Source: Taxillus chinensis
Lineage: Eukaryota; Streptophyta; Magnoliopsida; Santalales; Loranthaceae
Length of the DNA: 64,000 nucleotides
NCBI GenBank assembly: GCA_023512835.1
Contig: CM042087.1
Coordinates: forward strand, 21,457,260-21,521,259
Reading direction: 5' to 3'
In this document: positions 32,582 through 42,039 of the stretch, one piece after another
Position numbering within the stretch: position 1 is the stretch's first letter
How the letters are laid out: each line of letters starts with the position of its first letter
The notes under the pieces: model-generated
Seen by the model: only the letters and a program-made list of their open reading frames with translations
Told to the model about the DNA's origin: nothing
Database searches by the model: none
Program-made: the position numbers and the translations under genes

Positions 32582-33968
32582 TGATGGTCCCTTGGAGCCT
32601 AGAGGGGGGTGAATAGGCTCTTATCGAAACTCTTTCTAATCTCTTAAGACAACAAACTTATCTAGTTAAGTGATAGAATCATTGTAGAAGATAACCAGAT
32701 AGTGGAAGTATTTTGTTTTATTATCAAGAGATAATTACAACAAAATAGAAGCAAGACTCTCTCACACTTTGTTTACAAAAGGATTCACACACTAGCCTAG
32801 ATTATATCTTTGAGCTCTTGTGCATACACAGGGTTCATTCAGGCTCGTTCGCACACCCACACAAATGTACAAGTATGAATATTTATACAAACATTCCTAA
32901 GAGACAACCTTGGAACTTGTAGTTCTGGAATGCGTTCAGCACTAACTATTTCTCGGTAATCTCTCTGCCTTGACTGCTGCGGTTTGTGGAGCTCAAGATC
33001 TTGGGTTTGAAGAGTATAAGTGCTTTTATGAGTTCCCAAATATAATTAAGGTTGTGTCCACATATCCGGGTGATCCACGTGTAAGATTCTTTAGGTTCTC
33101 AACAAGTTTGTCTTACATCGGGACACCACGAGCTGATAACTTAAAATGCGGTAGTTTGAAGTAGCATCTTCTTGGTCCGGTGTAATTTTCCTTACTCCGT
33201 TGCTAATGAAGCTCAGAACCTTACTCCGTGTCAGTGGTTGCTTACTCCGTATCTATTTGGTACTGGAATCCTTAGTCCATGTCAGCGCTTCCTTACTCCG
33301 TGTGAATGAGAAGGTCGGAGTGCTTATTCCGTATCAGCGCTTTCTTATTCCGTATGTAAGTTCCTTACTCCGTATGTAAGTTCAAAGGATCGGATGTCTT
33401 ACTCCGTACTAGCGCATCCTTACTCCGCATGAGTGAGTGGCCCGGATTCCTTACTCCGCATCTAGTTTCCTTACTCCGTGCGAATAAAGACTCGGGTCCT
33501 TATTCCGCATCAATACTTCCTTACTCCGTATGTATGAAAGACTCGGATGCCTTACTCCGTGTCTTCTTTACTTTAGTTCGCTTGAGGGGAAGACTTAACT
33601 TTTTAACTCCATGTCAAACCTTTTACTTCATGCGTCCTTGTAGACCAAGACTCTTACTCCGCATCAGTTTGACTTAGTCCATTTGAGGCATTAGGAACAG
33701 ATTCCGTAATCCGTAGCTTTTAAGTTCTTAGTCCGCACGAATGTTTCTTATTCCGTATGTATTGGTGACTTGGTTATTTACCAAGTGTTTGACGACACTC
33801 ACTCTTGTCCGGATCAGGATTATGTATCCTGTCCTTAGCTTTGCTCTCACGAGTGTATCTCCGGATTAATAACATATCTTCTGCAATGATCAAAGAAACA
33901 CAAAAGATCTCAGATCAAATTACATAGGGCTTTATCAGCATTATCCAAATTCTGGGCTTGATCCAACA
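32582..33968 (-). repeat. Copia-1 5' LTR
   Basis: Plus-strand ends TGATGGTCCC and TTGATCCAACA (sense: TGTTGGATCA to GGGACCATCA). A TATA-like TATAAATATTC on the minus strand lies near 32876-32886. The 5' half in sense (33178-33765) is a degenerate array built on CTTACTCCGTATG and CTTACTCCGCATC. Flank after the end: ATTTA. Confidence 0.92.
33178..33765. repeat. CTTACTCCG array in Copia-1 LTR
   Basis: More than 15 copies of CTTACTCCG or CTTATTCCG followed by (C/T)AT or TGT, spaced 20-50 bases. One unit reads CTTACTCCGCATCAGTTTGA, close to the Ogre LTR unit. Confidence 0.88.
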
Positions 33969-35747
33969 ATTTAAGAGATGATTTCACTTTAATTTATTTC
34001 TAAGTCCTCATTATGAATTTGCCAAAGTAATTTTTTCTTTTATTGTGAAAGTTTCTGGCCTTCCTCACTATTTAGTCATTTTGCTTGAATAAATCAAATA
34101 GTGAATAAAAATTAAATTTTGAATGTTATTAGAAACCAATGATTAACCACTATCACTATGGCTATGAGATGAATGAGAAATGTTAAAAGGTCAATTGTAT
34201 AAAATATACGGTCACTAACATCACAATGAAAAAATAATTAATAATTTCAGCCATGTATATAATTTCAATTAAATTACATCAACTCCCTGAAATTGGGTTT
34301 AGTTCATAATGATAAAGAAAACAAACATAAAACTAATATTCAACATACTGGGGAAGAGAACACAAAATATAATTATCTACTTCCAATGGTACAAACTGCA
34401 GATATGATGCCCTTCTCTCACGTGAATAATACTCTCCCTTTTCTTTTATTGTTTTTACCTTAAATTTCCAGGTAGAGTCGTCGTCCCCAATTAAAAGGAA
34501 TTCCCCTCTCTATATAAGGTCACGGTGAATTAGGGTTAAGAGCCCTCAAAAATAGATCGAAATGATCACAATTTAATTGACAACATTAGAAAACCAGGTT
34601 AACATAGACCAACAAATGTGTGTCAACCTTGTGTGGTGTTGACTAAATGTTCAAATTCCAGTGAATGCTCCAAGATGACATCAACCTAACATGGTCAATA
34701 TTGACCACATCTATGCGTGTCAAGCTACTCCCATGTTGATCTAATACATTCCAATAGATAGTGAAGTTCTTTTCACATGCCCAATTTTAGAGAACCAAAA
34801 CTAAACACGTGACTACACCATGTCTGAACTCGAATGGTCAAGAGTTTGGTGACAAGCACCTATAAGATACATATAAAGTGGACATTGTCCAATTATCCCA
34901 TACAGACATACGACAACGGTATGAAAGTATTTTTTTCAAATGCCTATTAGCCAATATAAAATATTGTATTATTAGTCAACAAACAAACCAATTAATTTAT
35001 TGCAACTATCCATAGACCATTATATGAGAAATAAAGCTCAATAGAAATAACAATTAATTAATAAGTTCATATATCAAGTAAATAACTCTATTAAGCAACA
35101 CAATCCAACACTAACTCTTGTCATCACATGAAAAAACAAATTAACAAGTAAGATTGAGTACAAAGCTTAGTAGGTGAACTACCACACCTCATTGACCCTT
35201 AACTATGAGCCCCTATTACTACATGCTTTGTGTACAAATATACTTGTGTAGTGTAATGATATGGTTTTACATAAACACAACATCAATCAAATCCAGAAGA
35301 GCATAGCAAACACAACCCGTTAATACACAATACAAATAATAATTCACAGATGCCAATTAATAATACAAAACAAGGTTTTCAATCATTCAAGCTCAAAACC
35401 AATTGTCATCCTAGGCAAAATAACATCATAGGGCATACACCTCATCTGGGCTCATAGCCATCACTAACCTAGGCGATTTTGCTACATCGGCATCCATATA
35501 CAATGCATATAGGATCAAACACAATATCCAATATCCAATATCAAATACAAATAAATCATTAATCATTTTTCTCAATATACATATAAATACTTACACGTAC
35601 AACACAATCAATTCAATGACATTCATGTTCATACCATAATCCGTAGCTCTCAACCACAGTCATTGACAATAAATTAAATTGAATCTCAGCTATGTATTCC
35701 ATTATATAATCTCACAAATCCTACCCATCCACTAACATGATCGTATT
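33969..35747. other. AT-rich DNA without recognised gene
   Basis: No ORF of retroelement or host type, no RNA gene. Immediately left of 35748 the minus strand reads AATACGATCATGTTAGTGG, a decayed match to the Tekay PBS context, so part may be internal DNA of an old chromovirus. Confidence 0.5.
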
Positions 35748-36600
35748 TATCAAGCCCTAGATTTCTAACTCACGAAAACCAGTTAGTGAATCCTCATGTC
35801 CGCACACGAAAGGGCAAGGGGTTGGTGAAAATACCCAGAAAGGGGCCTTAGCACGAGTGTCATCTCTAAATGCTCATCATACAATCACACAAACCCATAT
35901 TGCAACGAAAATAAAAATCTTATGTCAAAGCACAACAATGCTGTAGAGATCCGTGCTTAGGACGATCTATGGAATAGTCATTATTCAGTAATGAGGATAC
36001 TAAATTGGTAATATGCTCGGTGATATGAGTGTTTAAATAGTAATTAGGTCTAGTTTGAAATTGGTACCTCGAAAGGTTAGTTGTGTAATACACATATTTA
36101 CAGATTATATCTATCTAGATCTAGATATAAATTTCAAAGGTTTCTCTCACAACCCTCATGCAATATAGGGTTATAAAACTCCTAGATCTCAGAAACACGT
36201 ACCCAAAACTATCCATATTAGATCTTAACCACAGATTATATACTAAATCATCAAATTCAACCCAAACTTGTATTTCCACTAAAACCTAGGGTTCATGGTA
36301 AATCTCATAAATCATGCCAAAGTCATGCATATCAAGAACAAATTTGAAATAAAAAGTTTAGAAACACCTAATTGGTAAGAATTCACGAATGAATTAACCC
36401 CAAAACCTGAGCTCTAAGCTCTAATTCGGTAAGTTCCTCTTTCAAACTCTCTTTATGCTCTCCTTTCGCCAAAGTCAAGAAACACAAATAACGCACGTTG
36501 GAGTTTCTCTCTCTCTCTCTCTCTCTCCCTATTTATATTTTGGGCTAATTTTTTTAATAATAAACTCCCAAAATTACACAACTAGCCTTCCGGGGTCCCG
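35748..36600 (-). repeat. Relic chromovirus LTR (minus)
   Basis: On the minus strand the end reads GTTAGAAATCTAGGGCTTGA followed by TA, close to the Tekay LTR end GTTGGAAATCCGGGGCGTGACA. ACCCCTTGCCCTTTCGTGTG matches the CCCCTTGCCCTCCGTGTGGG word of Tekay LTRs. A TATTTAT box near 36530 and a (TC)n run at 36508-36527 sit where the promoter and leader would be. The right border is unclear. Confidence 0.5.
36255..36428. repeat. Left arm of diverged inverted repeat (partner about 36724-36880)
   Basis: Reverse complement of the right arm shares AGGGTTCAT, ATGCATATCAA, AACACCTA-TTGG, ATTCAC-GATGAAT and AACCCCAAAACC in order. About 300 bases lie between arms. Confidence 0.65.
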
Positions 36601-36723
36601 AACTTCAAATTGGATCTAACTACATCCAAAACGCTTATATCATTGAGCATAATACCAACTAGATATCTTCATTACCAAATAAAAACTATCTCATAAATCA
36701 ACCCAAACATGGGTCTCTATACA

Positions 36724-36880
36724 GATAGAGCTTGGAGCTTGGGTTTTGGGGTTTATTCATCTGTGAATCCTTTCCAAGTAGGTGTTCCTGAACTTCTTAC
36801 CTTGATTCTATTTTGATATGCATAATTTTGGTATGATCTGTGTGATTTTGTATGAACCCTAAATTTTGGGCAAACCTAAT
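36724..36880. repeat. Right arm of diverged inverted repeat
   Basis: Leader-like sequence of a related LTR in plus orientation, cut at 36916 by Copia-2. No gene is seen in 36600-36916. Confidence 0.65.
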
Positions 36881-36916
36881 TTTGGGTTGAATCTTTTAAT
36901 TTAAGTGCATAATATG

Positions 36917-38280
36917 TGTTGGATCAAACCCAGAATTTGGATGGATGCGGATAAAACCCTATGTAATTTGATTTGAGACCTTGTATGTTTATTCTTAGTT
37001 GTTGCAAAAGATATAACTCTAATTTGGATCACCACTCGTGAGAGTAAAGCCAAGGACAGGATACATAATCCTGATCCGGACCAACGTGAGTGTCATCAAG
37101 CACTAGGTAAATAACCAAGTTTTCATACGGAATAAGGATCACTCGTGTGGACCAAACACTTGAAGTTATGGACTAAGGAATCTGCGTCTTACGCTTAAAT
37201 GGACTAAGTTAAATAGATGCAGGATAAGAATCCTAGTCTACATCTCACACAGAGTAAGAGAGAACTATCATGGAATAAAAAAGTCTTCCACTCAAGCGGA
37301 CTAAGGACAAGAAGATACAGAGTAAGGAATACGAGTCTTTCATTCACATGGAGTAAGGAAGGACTTGTGCGGAATAAGGACCCAAGTTCTTTGTTCGCAC
37401 GAAGTAACGAAAAGAGATACGGAGTAAGGAATCCGAACCTTTTACTCGAGTGAAGTAAAGATGCGCTGATACGGAGTAAGCCATCTAGACCTTTTACTCA
37501 TGTGGAGTACGGAACTCAAGCGGAGTAAGCCCTCAGAACCTTTCGTTCATACGGAGTAAGGAGGCGCTGACACGAAATAAGGATTCCAGTTTCAAACTGA
37601 TACGGAATAAGCAATCACTTACACAGAGTAAAGGTTCGAGCTTCATTAACACGAAGTAAGGAATCTTACAACGGATTAAGAAGACACTACTTCACTTTAT
37701 CAACTTCGCATTTAAAGTCATCAGCTCGCTATGTCCTGATGTAAGAAAGACCCATTGAATATCTAAATCATCTTACACGTGGATCACATAGAGATGTGGA
37801 CAGAGCCTTAAATGCACTTGGGATCATGCGAAGTAATTGAATGTTTAAAGACCAAGATTTTGAGCACCACATCCACAACAATTAAAGCAGACATTTCCCG
37901 AGAACAATTCAATGCTACACAGCGCTCGGAAAATCCAGTTCCAAGATTGTCTCCCAGGGATGTCTATATATATTAAGCTTTGTATATTTTCACATATGCG
38001 CGTACATGTACAAGAGCTCTTAGAGATTAAGTTGGCTAGTGTGTGAGTTATTGTAAAACAGATTGCAAGAGAGTTTCAATAGATCGAAGAGCTTGTCATA
38101 AGCTTTAATATGTTTTTATTTTGTTGTAATTATCTTTTGATAATAAAATAGAATACTTCCACTATCTGGTTATCTTCCGCACTGATTTTATCGTTTAACC
38201 AGAAAAGTGTTATGCCAGAGAAGAAGAAGAGTTTTCGATAAGAGCCTCTTCACCCCCCTCTAGGCTCCTAGGGACCAACA
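36917..38280 (+). repeat. Copia-2 5' LTR
   Basis: TGTTGGATCAAACC to CTAGGGACCAACA, 1364 bases, with a GGAGTAAGG array at about 37120-37680 (reverse complement of the Copia-1 array) and a TATA-like run at about 37967-37975. A small ORF in it is repeat translation. Confidence 0.92.
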
Positions 38281-38282
38281 AG

Positions 38283-38294
38283 TGGTATCAGAAC
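38283..38294 (+). promoter_or_regulatory. Copia-2 primer binding site
   Basis: TGGTATCAGAAC, one mismatch to the tRNA-iMet complement. Confidence 0.9.
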
Positions 38295-38342
38295 AAGTCT
38301 ACCTGCTCAAAGTAGAGATCCCACTCTTTCTCTCTCTCAACA

Positions 38343-38577
38343 ATGGCCGAAGAAAGCAGCATGTTATTCAACGCTCGCTTTAACTCCAGAGGTACACAAG
38401 AGCCCATCCCCAACGGTAGTAGCAGCAAAAATGTCAATCTGAGCATAAGTGCTCAACTCGCTGCTCCTCAACAATGGAGTTCTAGATTCACTATGACAAA
38501 ACCGCCAAAATTCACACCTGAGTTTTTCTCCTAGTGGAAAGATCGCATGAGAATGTTCATGATATGTCATGATCATC
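38343..38577 (+). pseudogene. gag: Copia-2 Gag, N-terminal fragment
   Basis: ATG 38343: MAEESSMLFNARFNSRGTQE, then MTKPPKFTPEFFS and TAG at 38532-38534, followed in frame by WKDRMRMFMICHDH. The stop is at exactly the same codon (64) as in Copia-1 although the two 63-residue peptides differ at many positions. The frame is cut at 38577 by a solo LTR and resumes at 39994. Confidence 0.9.
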
Positions 38578-39988
38578 TGTTGGATCAAGCCCAAAATTTG
38601 GATAATGCTGATAAAGCCCTATGTAATTTGATTTGAGATCTTTTGTGTTTTGTCTTTAATCATTGCAGAAGATATGTTATTAATCCAGAGATACACTCAT
38701 AAGAGGAAAGCTAAGGATAGGATACATAATCCTGATCCGGACAAGAGTGAGTGTCGTCAAACACTTGGTAAATAACCAAGTCCCCTATACATACGGAATA
38801 AGGAACATTTGTGCGGACTAAGGAACGTAAAAGCTACAGATTAAGGAATCTGCTCTTAATACCTCAAACGGACTAAGTCAAACTGATGCAGAATAAGAAT
38901 CTTGATCTGCAAGGTCGCACGAAGTAAAAGAGTCGACATGGAGTTAAAAAGTTAAGTCTTCTACTCAAGCGAACTAAAGTAAAGAAGACACGGAGTAAGG
39001 CATCTGAGTCTTCCATACATACGGAGTAAGGAAGTACTGATGCGAAATAAGGATCCAAATCTTTATTCGCACGGAGTAAGGAAACCAGATGCGGAGTAAG
39101 GAATCCAGACCACTCACTCATGGGGAGTAAGGATATGCTAGTATGGAGTAAGCCATCCGATCCTTTAAACTCGCACGGAGTAAGAAACTCGTACGGAGTA
39201 AGGAACTTACATGCGGAGTAAGGAAGCGCTGGTACGGAATAAGCACTCCAACCTTCTCATTCACACGGAGTAAGAAGCCGCGACACGGACTAAGGATTCC
39301 AGTACCAAATAGATACGGAGTAAGCAACCACTGACACAGAGTAAGGTTCTAAGCTTCATTAGCAACGGAGTATGGAAAATTACACCGGACCAAGAAGATG
39401 CTACTTCAACTTACCGCATTTAAAGTTATCAGCTCGTGGTGTCCTGTTGTGAGACAAACTCGTTGAGAACCTGAAGAATCTTACACGTGGATCACCCGGA
39501 TATGTGGACACAACTTTAATTATACTTGGGAACTCACAAAGGCACTTATACTCTTCAAACCCAAGATCTTGATCTCCACAAACCACAGCAGTCAAGGCAG
39601 AGAGATTACCGAGGAATAGTTAGTGCTGAATGCATTCCGGAACTACAAGTTCCAAGGTTGTCTCTTAGGAATGTTTTTATAAATATTCATACTTGTACAT
39701 TTGAAAGAAAAAGTGTGCGAGCGAGCCAAAATCAACCCTGTGTATGCACAAGAGTTCAAAGACATAATATAGGCTAGTGTGTGAATCCTTTTGTAAACAG
39801 AGTGTAAAAGAGTCTTGCTTCTATTTTGTTGTATTTATCTTTTGATAATAAAATAAAATACTTCCACTATCTGGTTATCTTCCGCAGTGATTCTATCACT
39901 TAACTAGATAAATGTTGTGTCATAAGAGAATTAAAAGAGTTTCGATAAGAGCCTATTCACCCCCCCTCTAAGCTCCAAGGGACCATCA
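38578..39988 (+). mobile_element. Solo Copia LTR, TSD TCATC
   Basis: TGTTGGATCAAGCC to GGGACCATCA, 1411 bases, flanked by TCATC (38573-38577 and 39989-39993). No internal element DNA remains, so an element was lost by LTR-LTR recombination. The sequence is close to the Copia-1 LTR in reverse orientation; it contains the GGAGTAAGG array (about 38790-39390) and a TATA-like TTTTTATAAATATTC near 39675. Confidence 0.93.
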
Positions 39989-40177
39989 TCATCTGATGTG
40001 GCTGTGTCTTCATCAGGAGCTACTTATTCCGATGACCATCGGAGAAAATGGAGTTAGAAGGCTGACAAGGACTGGCAGTATGCTCCCCTTGAAGAACTCT
40101 ATGGCGAGCTACAGACTCATGAGGTCAGGTTCAAATACACTGACCAAGATGAGAAAATAGCTCGGAAAAAAAAGGGG
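39989..40177 (+). pseudogene. gag: Copia-2 Gag, continued
   Basis: Reads SDVAVSSSGATYSDDHRR-like sense, then PLEELYGELQTHEVRFKYTD and QDEKIARK, matching Copia-1 gag (LEEIYGELRTYEVRF). Ends at the Copia-3 LTR. Confidence 0.8.
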
Positions 40178-40958
40178 TGTTGGTCCCTGGGAGCCTAAAG
40201 GGGGGTGAATAGGCTCTAATCGAAAACTCCTTTTTCTTCTCTGGCACAATACTTATCTGGTTAAAAGATAGAATCAGTACATAAGATAACTAGATAGTGA
40301 AAGTATTGTGTTTTGTTATCAAAAGATAATTATAACAAAATATAGCAGATTAAAGCTGATGAAGCTTTTTGATCTACCGAAAACTTTCTTAAACTTTATT
40401 TACAATGACTCACACACTAGCCAATATAATCTCTAAAAGCTCTTGTACATGTACGCGCATATTTTATGAAAATATACAAGTCTTAATATATATAGCCATC
40501 CGTTGGAAAACATTCTTGGAACATGATCTTCTGAGCACCGTGTAGCATTGAATGTTCCTCGGAAATCTCTCTGCCTTAATCACTGCGGATGTGGAGCTCA
40601 AGATCTTGGGTCTGTAAAACATAAGTATCTTCATGTAATCCCAATTTCAATTAAAGATTTGTCCACATCTTCATGTGTTCCACATGTTAGATGATTTAGG
40701 TTTTCAACGAGTTTATCTTACATCTGGACACAGCAAGCTAATAACTTTAAATGCGAAGTCGATAAAGTGAAGCAGCGTCTTCTTGGTCCATTGTAAAGTT
40801 CCTTACTCCATGTTAGTGAAGCTCGGATCTTTACTCCATGACATTGGTTACTTACTCCATTTCAATTTGATATTAGAATCCTTATTCCGTGTCAAGGCTT
40901 CCTTACTCCGTATGAATGAAAGGTTCAGAGAGCTTATTCCATATTAGCGCTTCCTTAC
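40178..40958 (-). repeat. Copia-3 LTR, truncated
   Basis: 781 bases matching the 3' part of the family LTR, from the terminus to within the CTTACTCC array. Confidence 0.88.
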
Positions 40959-41296
40959 TCCACCAGGCATCCAAGCTAACCCATTTCATTTCTTCAACCA
41001 GGCATGTTAATATTTCAATCAATATGAAAAAGCATTGGACATGTGGTGAGAGATAGAAGTTAGAATCATGAAATCCTAAGGAGGTTTTATTCATATATCT
41101 TTAATTATGTTAGCTTAAGCGACTTCAGTCTGGAGACGCAAGCATCCTCCCATATGAAAGTATGAGAATTTTATCAGAGATATAATGCATGACATAAGTA
41201 AGGATGATCAGCAGAAAGAACAATAAGTGTCTAACGCTCATCATGAAACACGATACACGTTCTGAAACAGATATTGTTGGATGAATAAATGAGAAG

Positions 41297-41680
41297 CTAT
41301 GTAGAAAGGTCAAGCATACCTAATTTGAGGAGTAGTTCAGAAAATCTTGCATCAAGTAGGGGCTTGGTGAGTATGCCTGCGAGTTGATCATCCGTAGCAA
41401 CATGTTCAAGAGATATGTGTTTTTTGAGAACATGATCTCGGATGAAGTAATACCTGACTTCAATGTGCTTGGTCTTTGGGTGCATAACAGGATTGTTGCT
41501 GATGGTAATTGCACTGGTGTTGTCGCAGTATAGTGGAACAAATGTCATATTGAAACCGTAGTCAGTAAGTTGACTTTGCATCCAGAGAAGCTGTGCGCAG
41601 CAACTCCCAGCAGCTATGTATTCCGTCTCAGCAGTAGAGGTTGATACGGAATTTTGCTTCTTACTGAAACATGAAATCAA
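41297..41680 (-). pseudogene. pol: Copia-3 RNase H
   Basis: 127 codons: SCFSKKQNSVSTSTAETEYI, AAGSCCAQLLWMQSQLTDYG, LYCDNTSAITISNNPVMHPK, TKHIEVRYYFIRDHVLKKHI and DQLAGILTKPLLDARFSELL, ending GMLDLST and a stop. It is the uninterrupted counterpart of the RNase H split in Copia-1, with the Glu (AETEY) and Asp (YCDN) kept; the first Asp lies upstream in degenerate sequence. Confidence 0.92.
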
Positions 41681-42039
41681 TCGGTTTCCAAGGAACTGAC
41701 AAGTACCACTAGTGTTGTTCCTGTCTATGCCACACCCGGCAAAAACAACATCAAAATATCTGGATAAAGAAAAATTGGACTCCTTTGGATACTAAAGTCC
41801 CAAATTCACTATCCCTTTAAGATACTGCAATATCCATTTGACATGTACCATGTGTGACTCTTTAGGATCCGCTTGATATCTTGCACATATACAGGTTGTA
41901 CACATGATATTCGTGTAACTTTCTATAAGATATAGCAATGATCCTATCATACCTCTCGTATTCAGTCATGTTTACTTATTCTCCATTTAGATCAGGATCT
42001 AATTTAGCACCAACTGGAATGGGAGTCTTCACGGAAGTT
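41681..42039 (-). pseudogene. pol: Copia-3 RT C-terminus to RNase H start
   Basis: Fragments such as HMVHVKWILQYLKGIVNLGL, YPKESNFSLSRY and CQFLGNRLIS are readable with stops and frame changes. The expected Asp in the YSDADF strand is changed (YFDVVF). Confidence 0.8.

Larger units (their letters stand above)
1..33968 (-). mobile_element. Copia-1: nested Ty1-copia LTR retrotransposon (left end outside window)
   Basis: Minus-strand Ty1-copia element whose parts are collinear once two younger insertions (675-19161 and 22074-31027) are removed: 5' LTR 32582-33968, tRNA-iMet primer site, gag, integrase, RT, RNase H, then 3' untranslated sequence at the window start. The target duplications ATAGC and TCTTT flanking the insertions let the reading frame be followed across both breaks. 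The 3' LTR must lie to the left of position 1. The protease core is missing (see 22021-22073). Lineage within Ty1-copia was not resolved; RNase H wording is of the Tork/SIRE type, which is a guess. Confidence 0.9.
36917..40177 (+). mobile_element. Copia-2: 5' part of a plus-strand Ty1-copia element
   Basis: Same family as Copia-1: LTR, PBS, gag start, a solo LTR insertion (38578-39988), then more gag up to 40177 where Copia-3 interrupts. Gag sense after the solo LTR jumps from the HDHL region to PLEELYGELQTHEVRFKYTD, so about 400 bases of gag are deleted relative to Copia-1. Confidence 0.88.
40178..42039 (-). mobile_element. Copia-3: truncated minus-strand Ty1-copia element
   Basis: In sense: RT end, RNase H, 3' UTR, then a jump at 40958/40959 into the middle of the LTR, whose 3' end is at 40178 (TGTTGGTCCC on plus). 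The 3' UTR tail and about the first 600 bases of the LTR are deleted. The right end is cut by the Athila-A LTR at 42040. Confidence 0.88.

Noticed and set aside
33969..36916. Possible host gene in the AT-rich interval with a CTATATAAGG box near 34512
   Set aside because: No open frame with protein-like sequence, no splice pattern I could follow; parts match LTR ends.
37217..37453. ORF with MQDKNPSLHLTQSKREL
   Set aside because: Translation of the GGAGTAAGG array in the Copia-2 LTR.
39526..39777. Small ORF MGTHKGTYTLQTQDLD conserved at 32839-33039
   Set aside because: Both lie in the same part of related Copia LTRs and upstream of the TATA-like box; similarity of LTRs explains the shared ORF.
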